Below are positions 43,714-55,266 of a DNA stretch of 64,000 bases, piece by piece; positions within the stretch are counted from its first letter, which is position 1; each line of letters begins with the position of its first letter. The stretch spans positions 22,481,236 to 22,545,235 of the forward strand of contig CAMZMU010000071.1 of the NCBI GenBank assembly GCA_947311845.1, read 5' to 3'. Origin of the DNA: Poa pratensis (taxonomy: Eukaryota; Streptophyta; Magnoliopsida; Poales; Poaceae). A program made the position numbers and the translations under genes. The notes under the pieces were generated by a model. It was not told the origin of the DNA and did not search any database. It worked only from the letters and a program-made list of their open reading frames with translations.

Positions 43714-46700
43714 TTTTTTTTAAGAAAAGGGACATATCTCAGCCTCTGCATCGAAGTGATGCATATGGCCACTTTATTAACTTATTCAAAATCTGTTTAG
43801 AACTTATTACAACTCATGGGTCAGTCAAAGTAGAGACATGTATCAACCATCGGAACCAAGCTAGTAACATGATAAGCCTATGCTCTAACATGTTAATCTA
43901 TAATTAAGCTGCCAGCCGTATTGGTTGAAGAAATCCCGGGCAACCAACTCCATACGGTTGCACCCAAAATCCATAGCCTGGCGTCGGTCCACAGGCTGGA
44001 GAAGAGACCATGTACGGATCCAATGTGTGGCCAAAGGAATAACCTGCAAGAAAGAAGAAACTTTCGAGTTGTTAAAAATAATGTCATTTCGCACGTGCCA
44101 TATGGCCCAAAGTAAAGCACAAACTCCTACTCTTATGTTGGATTTGTCCTTCTTAGTGACCCCATTTAACCAATTGCCAAACAAATTAGTAATATTCTTT
44201 GGGGGTGTGATATTAAACGCCATGTACACTATGCGCCAAATGACCTGAGCTAGAGGACATGCTATGAACAAATGCTGCACTGTTTCAGCTTTGTCACAGA
44301 AGCAACACTTAGTGCTACCTTGCCAATTTTTTTGACAAATTAACCTTTGTTAACAACACTTTGCGATACATGAACCACATGAAAATTCTAATTTTCAGAG
44401 GTACTTTAAGCTTCCAGATATACTTTCTAAGGAAGGGTGTATGACCATTTAAGAGATCAGTATACATCGATTTAGTTGTGTACTTTCCAGCAGCCGTTAA
44501 ACCCCAGACAAAGCTATCTTTGTCATTAGACAAGTGACATCCATTAACCGGTGAATAAGATGGAGCCAACGCTCCCATTTGTTCCCGGTTAGCGACCTTC
44601 TGAACGCTAAATTTGGATGATCACCCTGTAATACTGAAGCAACCGAAACATGTTTTCGTTGAACAATATTATATAAGGTTGGGTACTGGTGTGATAGAGG
44701 TGCATCTCCTAACCATTTATCTTCCCAGAACCTCGTGTTCTGTCCATTCCCTAAGACAAAGGATCCCCTAGTGAAGAACTCTTCCTTCACTCTCATTAGA
44801 CCCTTCCAAAAGGCGAATCCGAAGGGTTAGCTTGCACCTGGGAAAGTGACTTGGTGTGTAGATATTTATTTGTAAGTAGCTGTTGCCAAACGCCTTCCTC
44901 ATTCAGCAATTTAAATAACCACTTACAAAGAAGACTCTTATTTTTCAGACTAAGAACTTCTACACCAAGCCCACCTTGATCTTTTGGTCTACAAATGATA
45001 TTCCATTTTGTTAGGCGATATTTTTCTTATGTCCATCGCTTTGCCAAAAGAAACGTGAACGATAGAAGTCCAATCTTTTACATACCCCTTTAGGTATCTC
45101 GAAGAAGGACAACAGGAACATGGGCAAGCTTGTTAGGACAGAATTAATTAAAATGAGGCGATCCCCATATGAAAGTAATTTGCCTATCCAACAAGCAAGT
45201 TTTTTCTCAAATCGGTCCTCCACTGGCTTCCACTCTCCATTTTTCAGCCTTCTAAAATGTATTGGAATGCCAAGATATTTAAATGGGAGGGCACCCGACT
45301 CACAACCAAAAAGTTGCATATATTCAGTCTCTACTTCCTTTGCTTTACCAAAACAGTAAATTTCACTCTTGTGAAAATTTATTTTAAGGCCAGAAAGTTG
45401 TTCGAAAATGCATAGAATCAACTTCATATTCAATGCTTTCTCTAAATTGTGCTCCATAAAAATAATAGTATCATCGGCATATTGCAGAATAGAGACCCCT
45501 CCATCAACTAGATGAGGAATGAGTCCCTCCACTTGGCCATCCTCTTTTGCTCTTGCAATTAGAATAGCTAAAACATCAGCAACTATATTAAACAAAATAG
45601 GGATAGGGGGTCGCCCTGTCTTAAGCCTTTTTGTTTGGAAATAATGACCTATGTCATCATTTACTTTGACACCCACACATCCTTTTGAATAAAATGGTCA
45701 ATCCAGTTACACCATTTGTCATTAAAGCCTTTCATACGAAGCACTTGTTGCAAGAAAGGCCACTTGACTTTGTCATATGCCTTCTCAAAATCTATTTTAA
45801 AAAGAACCCCATCCATTTTCTTCCTATGAAGTTCGTGAATGGTCTCATGGAGCACCACTACCCTTCTAGTATATGGCGCCCCGGCATGAAAGCAGTTTGT
45901 GTGGGTCTAATTACTTTTTGAGCTACCAAAGAGATACGCAAGGTCGCTACCTTGGTAAAAAATTTGAAGCTCACATTAAGAAGGCAAATAGGACGGTATT
46001 GCTGAATCTGAACAGCGTCTTCTTTCTTAGGGAGTAAAATGATTGTGCCAAAATTTAGGCGAAAAAGAGGCAAATCTCCTTGCTGAAATTTAATCACCAT
46101 TGCCATAAAATCATCTTTTATTACTTCCCAAAACTTTTGGTAGAATTCAGCCGGGAACCCATCTGGTCCTGGTGCTTTATTCTTTTCCATTTGCATAATT
46201 GCCTCATGGACTTCTTTTTCAGTGAAGTCAGCAGTGAGAATATCATTCTCTTCCGAGGATAATTGAGGTATATCATCTACTTGAGACTCAATTAAAGAAA
46301 AGTTATTTGTGGCCGGCGCCCCAAACAATTTCTTATAGATTCAGAGATGTAAATCCTCAGATTTTGTTCTCCTACAATCGTCCCCTCATCTTGCTCTAAT
46401 TGAAATATCTTCTTTTTTCTATGCTTGCCATTTGCAATTAAATGAAAGTACTTAGTATTGTCTCCCCCTTCCTGGATAAATTTAACTTTCGCCCTCTGAG
46501 CCCATTTTGTCTCCTCTGCTCGACGCAGATGATTTAGCTTGTCATTGGCATTCCTCAAGGACTCCCTATCGGAAGTAGACAAGGGAGAGGATTCGGCTTT
46601 GAGATCTAGCCGATCAATGAGGGATAAGAGTGTATCACGTTCTTTCTTATAAACGTTACTCTGGTTTCGCGCCCACCCCCTAGAATTGGCGGATCTTATT

Positions 46701-47178
46701 CTGCCATATCTCCAAAGGTGAACTCCCTGAAGAAACAGCAGCCCATTCTTTAGCTACCATCTCATAAAAACCCTCATTTGCTAACCAAGAGAGTTCAAAA
46801 GAAAAAACTGATTTGTTTCCAACGTGAGCTTGTTCACCGGAATCCATCAGAAGAGGCGTGTGGTCTGAACCAGCCCTGGTGAGAGCACGGACTGTTGCAA
46901 GTGGAAACTTATTTTCCCAATCCACACTTACCAGAATACGATCTAATTTCTCAAAAGTTTGCACCTCTCGACGATTAGCCCAAGTGTACTGCCTACCCGA
47001 AAGCTTCAGCTCCTTTAAGCTTAGGCTTTCAATAATTGCATTGAACAAAAAAGGCCATCGTGGATTAAAATTATTATTATTCTTTTCTTCTTGGCGTCGA
47101 ATGATATTAAAATCCCCTCCACACAGAAGTGGTAACGTATCCACTTCACAAAAACGAACCAGCTCCGCTAAAAACTCA
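43714..47178 (-). mobile_element. 5'-truncated L1-type LINE, 3.47 kb
   Basis: Flanked by a perfect 14-bp target duplication GTTCCAAATTAGAT (43700-43713 and 47179-47192). A poly(T) at 43713 is the poly(A) tail of the minus-strand element. The body begins inside the endonuclease domain, so the 5' end was lost at insertion, as is usual for LINEs. Confidence 0.93.
43885..47178 (-). pseudogene. LINE ORF2: endonuclease, reverse transcriptase, zf-RVT domain
   Basis: From the right: endonuclease part (LPLLCGGDFNIIRRQEEK, QYTWANRR, DRILVS, AGSDHTPLL), linker, RT (NKAPGPDGFPAEFYQKFW, RPICLLNVSFK, FKIDFEKAYDKVKW, the catalytic QYADDTIIF near 45475, GLKINFHKSE, FKYLGIPI) and C-terminal zf-RVT (WKLKVPLKIRIFMW, MQHLFIACPLAQVIW, ALLWAIWHVRNDIIF). 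Breaks occur near 46680-46580, 46330, 45860, 45670, 45000-44800, 44530 and 44300. Enzymatically dead. Confidence 0.9.
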
Positions 47179-47192
47179 GTTCCAAATTAGAT

Positions 47193-47238
47193 GACTTGCA
47201 TTTGTCTAGAATAGTCATCTAATTTGGAAGGGAGGGAG
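47193..47238. mobile_element. right part of a very small Stowaway MITE split by the LINE
   Basis: The left part is 43693-43713 (CTCCCCCGTTCCAAATTAGAT, preceded by TA). The right part ends ATTTGGAAGGGAGGGAG and is followed by TA (47239-47240). Joined, the MITE would be only about 70 bp. Confidence 0.85.
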
Positions 47239-48009
47239 TATGAAATAACAAAAGAAAACACAGAAATCCGATTCGTGGATGGATCGGTGGTGGATGGAAG
47301 CTAGCCAACTAGATTATGTCGATGCATAAGAGTTCCAAAATAATAAAGGCCGCATGCATCAGTCGATGCAGAGGCTAGGGCTCGGCCTCCTTTTCTATAA
47401 AAAAAAAAGCCAACTAGAGGCAACTGTTCAGCTTGATTATGCATGCCTGCACCAAAAGAGGACAGCCTGGTGAGTGTGAGTGGTGGTGACGTGCTAACAG
47501 CGGCCGACATCGACATACGGTATCCAATACTGCAACGTTCGCTGTTTGCACGTCCCCGTTCCATTTTTACATTAACATATCCAAATTGACGCACCCGTAC
47601 TCAATCCCAGGAATGATCCTAAACAACTTTGCCGGGTCGTTGTGTGTAAATCCTCTCCTTCACCCAATTCCTAAGGGCAACTTTCAACTTGAGCACCCAA
47701 ATAGTGTACGAGGAGGAAAATATTTTGTCTTTTTAGGCCGTGTCGGACATAGACATTTATCCGCGTACATCCTGCTAGATGCGTCCCAACGGCACCTCCC
47801 AAATCGGACATGGACATATCCGTTAGTCCGTTGTCACCCTGTTCACATCCACATGCCGTACACTATATTTTCACAAACATAACACACAAATTTAAACGAC
47901 ATAGCTAAAATATGATAAAAACATAGTTCAGACACATGCATACTACTAGTACTAGATAGTTTAAATTTAATTAAGCAAAGTGCCACTAGTTGATACTATC
48001 AACTAGTCC
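47239..48009. other. intergenic; possible eroded Harbinger-type end
   Basis: No gene. At about 47675-47840 the sequence (AGGGCAACTTTCAACTTGAG, GCGTCCCAACGGCACC) resembles a worn Harbinger terminal region. Confidence 0.3.
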
Positions 48010-48440
48010 TATTCGGGAGTCGGATAATAGGATGTGGTGATGCTCTCACGCTATGCGGCAGCGATAGTGCCGGCTCGACCGTGTCGTCCTTGCACGCGCC
48101 CTCCACTCTTCTAGCTCTAATTTTTAAATAGCCAAACCCAAACCCGACCACTCGGGGTCGTCGTGGATATTCTCCTCGCAGTCGATCACGGTGCGGTGAA
48201 TGTGCTCCTCCTCCAACGTCATGCTGCAAGCACACTTGCGAGGGTACATCCCCTTGCCCCAATTATCTCACACGTATTTGTGTGCTCGAACTCGCAGAAT
48301 GCACCAAATCTCCAACATCAGAAGCGTACCGCGGATCCATGAGTTGACCGGAGTCATGCGCGCCCAGAGTTTGGCGAAGTGGGCGGCACGCACTAGTAGC
48401 CGATCAATAGAGTCGGCCACTTCAGTAGGTTTTAACTAGA
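48010..48440 (-). pseudogene. unidentified coding remnant
   Basis: The minus strand reads, with stops, DSIDRLLVRAAHFAKLWARM, VNSWIRGTLLMLEIWCILRV, MTLEEEHIHRTVIDCEENIH and DDPEWSGLGLA. It has the composition of a real protein but no domain I know. With Harbinger-like sequence on its left it could be the ORF of another non-autonomous element. Confidence 0.3.
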
Positions 48441-48772
48441 AAAAAGACGGCTCTAAAATGCAACCCATTAGCCGGGTTTTTTCTGAAAAGATGGCTTTAA
48501 ATAAAATAAAATCCAATAAAATATTATTATAGTCAGATAAATAAAAACACAACTCCAAAAATCCTAGAGTCAATCAAAAAAAACTTCTCCAATAAAAAAA
48601 ATACTCGGAGTAATGAAAAACCGATTCTGCAGATTCTAGAGTTGCGCAAAAGAAAGGAAGCTGTTTTTGTTGGTCCACACCTTTTGACCGCTAGTGGATC
48701 GACCGAGCTCTTGACATGAGCAGTATAACACAACCCGCGTCAAATGCGAATCACCTCTCGGGATATATATGT
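48441..48772. other. AT-rich intergenic
   Basis: Nothing recognised; AT-rich with several A-runs. Confidence 0.45.
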
Positions 48773-49175
48773 ACTGATATCACATCTCACATGTTACCAT
48801 GAGAACACTCTTTGAAATTCAAATTTACAATTTTCTAAAAAACATTGAACAAATTTATGAGTGTTCACAAGATGTGTGTTTATAACTTTTAATTTTTTGA
48901 AAACCAATTAAAAATGCGCACAAATAAACAAAATATTAAATTGCTGTGTGAAGAGCGTCATTTGTATTTTTGTCTTTTTGTAACAATATTATGTTGGATT
49001 TGTCATTTTTATTTCTTTGTGTATTTCGAATTTGCCTTTGAAAATTTCAAAATACACATATTGTGAACACACAAAGTTTTGTTTCAAGAATTTTTAGAAG
49101 TTTGTGAATTCGAATTATGAGAAGTGGTATCGTGGTATCATGTGAAGTGTGATGTCACTAGATGTTCTCGAACCA
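48773..49175. mobile_element. MITE-like inverted-repeat element
   Basis: GATATCACATCTCACATG near 48776 is matched in inverse by CATGTGAAGTGTGATGTCAC near 49138; GAGAACACTC on the left pairs with GATGTTCTCG on the right. The interior is AT-rich. The target duplication could not be fixed. Confidence 0.5.
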
Positions 49176-50799
49176 GGTCAATCCAAAAGTTGCTCGTGAG
49201 AGAGATTTTACAAAAGTAAATTAACGTTGGGCTGGCCTATGTTGAGCTGATTCGGCCGCTTGTTAAACTTGACTTGGTGCGTTCCAAAGAAACAGCCTTA
49301 TTTTTGAGCGAAAACGGACATTTGAAAAGTATCGGGAATAAGAACGACAATGTATACACTCTATTTAGGCCCAACAGATGTAGAAAGGTTAGAACGCAGA
49401 AATAGACCCACTGTGATGCACAAAGAATAATGCAGAAGCCTTGAGCATCATGGGCCGCCGGGCCTGAAGTAATTTAACGCCTCGTGGCGGAATACGAATA
49501 TTTCGTTTGCAGGGCACTAGCTCGCGAGGGCCTGCCCAATGCTAATTATTGCTTTTATATCTTTTTTTTCTTCCTTTCTCGTTCAGTGTTCTTTTTTTTT
49601 TTTGCGAAAAATCCCCATCTATTAATAATCATCAAAAACAGTATAAAAATGCTAAAAGTAATAAAAATTATAATTAGTCCCTTAGACCACCTTACGACGA
49701 ATACAAACAATAGAGCGAGACGAAGTCGTGCCGCCGTGCTCGCCCCTCCATCACCAACGCGTTAGATCAAACTTGACTTGATGGCAAATCAGGAACTTGA
49801 GGGCATGAGTGACTAGCGGTTTGGCGTGCCGAGTGCGTGCATGCACGGCATGGGTTGGTATTGGGTTGACTCATTTTCTTTGTTGTTGACCGTTGACGAG
49901 TAAACTAGTGAGACCCGCATGTAAAAAAATTGTTAAAACAATTTGTTTCAACTCTGCTATCGACTATCGTGGTAAGAGGTGGAATCCACATGGCATAAAT
50001 CGAGTCAACCGGACAGCAACTTAGCCAAACCTAACGGTAGCTGACGTCACTAAATTAGTGGCTTCTACGAATTCATGAAAAACTAGTGCCAGAACCTGAA
50101 TTTCAGCTAGAACTACAAACGCAGTCGTAATTTAACCATAAAAATTGCCCAAAATACCTTTTCATTAACGGTAGGCATTGATAAAATACACATGTGCTAG
50201 GATATTAGTAAATTCAGCCGTAAAAAGCCTCTTTATTGACTGAGACTTGGTACAGGGGATTAATTGGAGATGCTCCTGCACTATTTCCACAATTCCATTC
50301 TTGTTGGCCAATGTCAATTCTTGTTATAATGTGGGGCCATTTATTTGCAGCCCAAATAAATAATTTCAGAAAATTGCAAATGATCCATGTGTTGACAATG
50401 GGTGGGAGTGCTAAGCTTAGTACCACATGTAAAGTTGGAGTGCAAGTTCCACCTTATAACCAAGAATGTTCTACCACTAGATAAGTGAGTGATAATGGAA
50501 GAGAATCTTGCATCCTGTCATGATGCGCATCGTGTTTTGAGTGTTGAGCCCACTAAAATCTATTCGGGAAAACCAAGTCATTAACAGACGCGCCACATAA
50601 GCCAATCTGGGTCGCTCCCGATCGTGGGCTGTTTTTAACTGGCTCAAACGTGCGACGCGTAGCCCACGTTGTACCTGTTAGGTTTGTTTCGAGCCTCTCT
50701 ATACAAAGTCATGGACTGTCTACGTCGTACACACATAAGAACCACCGGTTTAGGTTTTGCCACTTTCTTGCGCCTTGCGTCAAATCAGATCTGACGAGA
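49176..50799. other. intergenic, no recognised gene
   Basis: T-rich tracts at about 49561-49607 could mark a retroposon tail, but no target duplication was found. No coding features. Confidence 0.4.
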
Positions 50800-51062
50800 A
50801 TTGCAAAAAGCGACACTTGTCCTCCCGCCAAACCAGACGGCGTAAAGTGACAAGCCGCCAATTCATCTGGCGTAAAGACACGTGTTGCACTCTGGTTCGG
50901 AGCAAAGTGGTGCAACAGTCGCAACAACACAAACTGATTTAGCGTCAGCTCACTTGAGGAGAGTGACCTTGGTATATACTTCCCGTCAGGATTATTTTTG
51001 ACAAAAACATTTGGTAGGGCCACTTTTGCAAAAAAAAAGGGGTCGTATTTGTAAAACAAATC
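50800..51062. mobile_element. truncated relative of the Mutator-type MITE at 31975
   Basis: Shares CTCCCGCCA, GGCGTAAAGTGACA-type motifs, CTTCCCGTCAGG and the end CGTATTTGTAAAACAAATCC with the 430-bp MITE in copy A. The left terminal repeat is not recognisable. Confidence 0.55.
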
Positions 51063-51178
51063 CATGGCCCTGGCCAGGCTGTGGATACGAATCGATCAAA
51101 TCTGACTAGATGCGCTCTGCATCCCGATCAGGCGAAGATGACCCGATGTAGGCAGGTACTACTATCCGTAGATAGGTA

Positions 51179-51338
51179 CTCCCTCCGTTTATAAATATAA
51201 GATGTTTTAGCTTTTGTTCACATTTGCATGTGTCCACATGTATGTAGACATGTTTTAATGTGTATGTACACTTATTTGGATGTGCACCTAGCCAACATGT
51301 GAGCTAGCTAAAACATCTTATATTAAAAACGACACTGC
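51179..51338. mobile_element. Stowaway MITE, 160 bp, right end eroded
   Basis: Left end CTCCCTCCGTTTATAAATAT after TA; the right arm AAAACATCTTATATTAAAAAC is clear, but the terminal GGAGGGAG is lost. Confidence 0.75.
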
Positions 51339-51380
51339 TATACGTACTACGATATTGCGTATGATTTCCGTCCGATGCCA

Positions 51381-51503
51381 CTCCCTCCGTTCTAAATTAA
51401 TTGACTTTCATTTATTCAAATGTAGACGTATCTATACTTGTAATATGTCTAGATACATTTACATGTGGGCAAACATAAGTCAATTAATTTAGAACGGAGG
51501 GAG
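51381..51503. mobile_element. Stowaway MITE, 123 bp
   Basis: Ends CTCCCTCCGTTCTAAATTAA and its exact complement; TA on the right, CA (mutated) on the left. Confidence 0.9.
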
Positions 51504-52704
51504 TACATGGCAGCGACTTGGCGCAGGAGAACGCAGGCAGAATTCCTTCGTACACGGTCTGGGTTGGGCCGGGCTGGACCAGACTTACGTAACATATTTA
51601 TTTATGTACACAAGGCAAGCTGCCTTATTCCCTTTGTTCAGGACGGAGTCCTCTAACTGCTACGCCTATTCTGTCTTTTGCTCGTTTGATACCAATGCGT
51701 GAGAAAGTTTCACCAAAGTGAGATCCATGAGAGATGTGATTTGTACGAGAACATCCCTAATAGGTGATGCCTTAAATCGTTTTTAGTTATATGGGGTTAA
51801 AAATAGAGCTCCAACAGCTAGCTGCCCTTGATGTAAATTTTGTCCAATTTTTTTTTATATCGCATCACTGGTGATGTAAATATTCACTTGGGCTCATACC
51901 AAAAAAGCAAAACAGCCGCGCGCGCAACTCCAACCGCCGATTTGAACCTCCCGGCGCTTGTTCTTCACCTTTTGAGATCACGTCGACTTTGCGGTTGACG
52001 CTCCCGCCCTCGCTTTGCCCCTCCTGTTACTCCGGTCGCCGCCGCCATGGCCGCCACTGCTAGCGGCAGCGGATTTGCGACTCGACAACCATCACTCGGG
52101 TAGGTCAATAAGCCGCCGCGCAACCCCGTCACCCTGACCTCCTTGCGGTCCAAGAAGACGAGTGAAGCGGTGGGGAAGAGGCGCGGTCGGCGGATTTGCG
52201 ACTCCACGGCCACCACCCCGCAACCCCGCCACCTCGACCTCGTTGTGGTCCAAGAAGACGAGCGAGGGGGTGGGGGAGAGGCAGGGTCGGCGATGCTAGG
52301 GAGAGCGGATTGGAGCGATGGAGGGGTAGGATGGAGCCGCGTAGCCGCCAGCGATGGTTGAGGTGGGCAACCGGTCATATGATGTTGTGCACTAAAATAT
52401 ATGAGTTGTTGGAGTTGGACTTTCTTGGTGATGTAAAAAAATACCTTTCTAGAGATATATTTTACGTGAGCCTGTTTTTTGTGATCTAAAATATATTACC
52501 CAGCAGGCAAAGCCTTGCAACCGCAGCCTGTGCGTTGAGAACTTGAGATAGCGACCGAGGCAAGGTCGCTCTGCAGCTGAGGTCGTTTTGCGTTTGGGCT
52601 GGGCCTTTGGGTCACAGGTCACCGGGCAGGAATAATTAGCAGCACAGGATGGAAGCGTCCGATGTTTATCGGACGAGGAACGTCGTACATACAGCAATTT
52701 CATA
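51504..52704. other. intergenic with a local tandem duplication
   Basis: No gene. GC-rich stretch at about 52000-52370 has open frames on both strands explained by a duplicated ~100-bp unit. Confidence 0.45.
52118..52290 (+). repeat. tandem duplication, period about 100 bp
   Basis: CGCAACCCCG(T/C)CAC and GGTCCAAGAAGACGAG occur twice about 100 bp apart, followed in both units by GGGG(A)AGAGGC and GGTCGGCG. Confidence 0.7.
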
Positions 52705-52827
52705 CTCCCTCCGTCCCAAAATAAGTATCTCAAAGTTGTCCAAAAGTGAATGTATCTATACTTATTTCATGTCTAGATACATCTACTTTTTGACAAATCT
52801 AAGACAGTTATTTTAGTACGGAGGGAG
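52705..52827. mobile_element. Stowaway MITE, 123 bp
   Basis: Ends CTCCCTCCGTCCCAAAATAA and TTATTTTAGTACGGAGGGAG, TA on both sides; a stray ACGGAGGGAGTAG follows at 52836. Confidence 0.9.
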
Positions 52828-53624
52828 TATTAAAAACGGAGGGAGTAGTGTGTAATGGAGTGATGTGACGCAGCTTGGAGGTTCCGTCGCTTCTCATTCC
52901 GTCGTTGATTTGTATAACCCGCAGCAGTCCGTACTTTGATCGGGCTGTCTCGTGTTCGGGGCTTGGCCGTTGGAGTGGACGGGTCTCAAACGCCCCGCGC
53001 CAAGGTACAGGGGCGTCGGAGCTCGGGGCTGTCGCCGCGCGTGCTGGCGACGTCCGTATATATGGCCCGAGTAGACCAGACGTCGCCGCGCACTTGTTGC
53101 GATCGGCCTGCAGGGATTGGGCGTGAAAGAACGGAGTAGACCAACAGGGGACGGGGCGCAGCGTCGCGCGAAGGTGGTGAGTGTGCGAGCTGCTCGTGTT
53201 CGGTATGTACAGACAACGTCCTGCATGTTGAAAAATTGGTTTACTCTGGGTATTAAGAAGAGGGAGCTGTAAAACCTGAGAAAAAGATCAGCGAAAAGCA
53301 CCATTAATCTCAGTAAGGAAGGAGCGATGATAGACGAACAGACAAAGGCCTATGTACCTGAACGCTCAGTCCAGTACCACTAACCAACGCGCACGTCGTT
53401 TCTCCGCGCACGAATGACTTCAGCAGCCTTAGAGCATCTCCAGCGACACATCACAAATATGTATCTGGCATCCCCTAATTGAGACACAATTGGCATGTGT
53501 TCGGCACAATGAGGGGTGCGGCCCATAGCAACACCCCATTAGCATGCCCGTGATGATTCAGAGTTTCAGATACGTTGCGTGCCTCTCCTTTGAACTCGTT
53601 GATCAAGACATATCCGTTTCTGGG
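52828..53624. other. intergenic, nothing recognised
   Basis: GC-rich at 52980-53200 but without a plausible gene structure. Confidence 0.45.
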
Positions 53625-53635
53625 CATATTTGTAG

Positions 53636-54579
53636 GAAAAGTATAGTAGTCACCCGGGGATCCGAGCTTCCCATCCTCCGGGTCCCATACCAACCACGTG
53701 TCCCTTCTTTTCTGTTCACAATCCCGCTTTTGCTACGGTAGCAAAAAAATATCCCGATTTTTGCTACATGTAGCAAAAACTTTTCGGTCCAAAAAATAGT
53801 CCCCCAGAGCCCATTTTTGCTACGGTAGCAAAAAAAAAGTCTCATTTTTTGCCACATGAAGCAATATAACTTTTATTTTTGCTATTATTGTTATCTGGTT
53901 TTGCTACAATAAATCAAAAAAATTGATACTATATATATCTCCGGCGAGGTCTCCGGCGATGTCTCCGGCGGGAGTCTCCGGCGATGTCTCCGGCGAAGTT
54001 GATTTTGCTACAATAGATCAAAAAATTTGCTACTATTGTTATCTGGTTTTGCTACAATAGATCAAAAAATTTGCTACTATATCTCCGGCGAGGTCTCCGG
54101 CGATGTCTCCGGCGAGAGTCACCGGCGATGTCTCCGGCGATGTCTCCGGCGAAGTTGATTTTGCTACAATCGAACTTTTTTTACTACAATAGCATAAACT
54201 TTTTGCTACCACGTGTCCGGCGAGGTATCCGGTGAGGTCTCCGGCGAGGCCAGAATTTTCCTTTCATGTTCTGTGTACGAACTGTTTTTTGCTACAATGC
54301 AGCAAAAGTGGGACGATTTTGCTACAATAGCAACTTTTTGTTGCTACAAAATCTCCGGCGAGGTCTCCGGTGAGGTCTCCGGCGAAGTCAGTCTTTTATT
54401 TTTCTGTATTTCTAAGCGAACCGTTTTTTGCTGCATAGGAGCAAAAGCGGGCGATTATTTGCTACACCGTAGCAAAAGCGGGATTTGGTGGGATTTGGGA
54501 TAAGAGAGGAGGACACGTGTTGGCAGGGGGACCCGGGTGATCTTTTCCCCAGATCCCCCGGGGGACGCCTAGTCTCCTC
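53636..54579. mobile_element. Mutator-like element, 944 bp, filled with short palindromes and repeats
   Basis: Flanked by a perfect 11-bp repeat CATATTTGTAG (53625-53635 and 54580-54590); 9-11 bp is typical of Mutator-type insertion. Imperfect inverted ends include GTCACCCGGGGATC and its counterpart GATCCCCCGGGGGAC, and further in CACGTGTCC / GGACACGTG. The interior holds repeated TTTTGCTAC...GTAGCAAAA palindromes and arrays of TCTCCGGCGA. No transposase. Confidence 0.8.
53939..54392 (+). repeat. TCTCCGGCGA(G/T)G arrays separated by TTTTGCTACAAT units
   Basis: Four clusters of a 12-bp unit TCTCCGGCGAGG / TCTCCGGCGATG (about 53939-54000, 54081-54153, 54208-54247 and 54350-54388). Between them TTTTGCTACAATAGATCAAA and related units repeat. 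Confidence 0.85.
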
Positions 54580-54590
54580 CATATTTGTAG

Positions 54591-55184
54591 TGATGTAAAT
54601 GATTGATTTTACTCTACAATATTATAGACTCCTAAACATTGAGCTTGATTAAAATAGGGCTACACTGTTTAGCTTATTATGGTAAATCTAGGGTAGCGTC
54701 GCTTGTTGTAAAATAGGATCTTTCTTATACATAAATTGTAAATGGAGCCCGAACTCCATAAGGCCTTTTTTATCAAAAATGGAATTCAACATTTTAAGTT
54801 TCCAAAAAATGAAACAAAAATCTAGGTATAGATAATGTTGAACTATACTTACGTGATATCTCAATGCAAAGTTCGTAATATTCTAGACTACAAAAAAAAT
54901 ATGAAAATCGGACAGAAATTCCAAAAAATAAAAAATATTCACCAACCCAAATTCACCCATTTGTCATTTTTTCAGTCTAAAATACAAAGAATTTTGGATT
55001 GTTTTCTCCATGCTTGTAGATCATATCAATATCTACATGTATGATTTTTTCCTAATTTTCGAAAATTTAACATGTATATTTTGAACTTTAAGAAAACAAC
55101 CTCCCTAGAGCTCAGCCTCCAAAACACCACTCCGTTGTTACACTCATACATTGTAGAACCATCTATGGATATGTTCGGATACTA
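54591..55184. other. AT-rich intergenic
   Basis: Nothing recognised. Confidence 0.45.
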
Positions 55185-55266
55185 CTCCCTCCGTTCGGAA
55201 AAGGATGTCACAAAAATGGTCTACCTATAGTTCATTTTTGTGACATCCTTTTCCGAACGGAGGGAG
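55185..55266. mobile_element. Stowaway MITE, 82 bp, near-perfect hairpin
   Basis: CTCCCTCCGTTCGGAAAAGG pairs with its complement across a short loop; TA on both sides. Confidence 0.93.

Noticed and set aside
53935..54400. Spaced repeats resembling a CRISPR array
   Set aside because: Units are irregular, partly palindromic, lie inside a Mutator-like element and the DNA is a plant nuclear genome.
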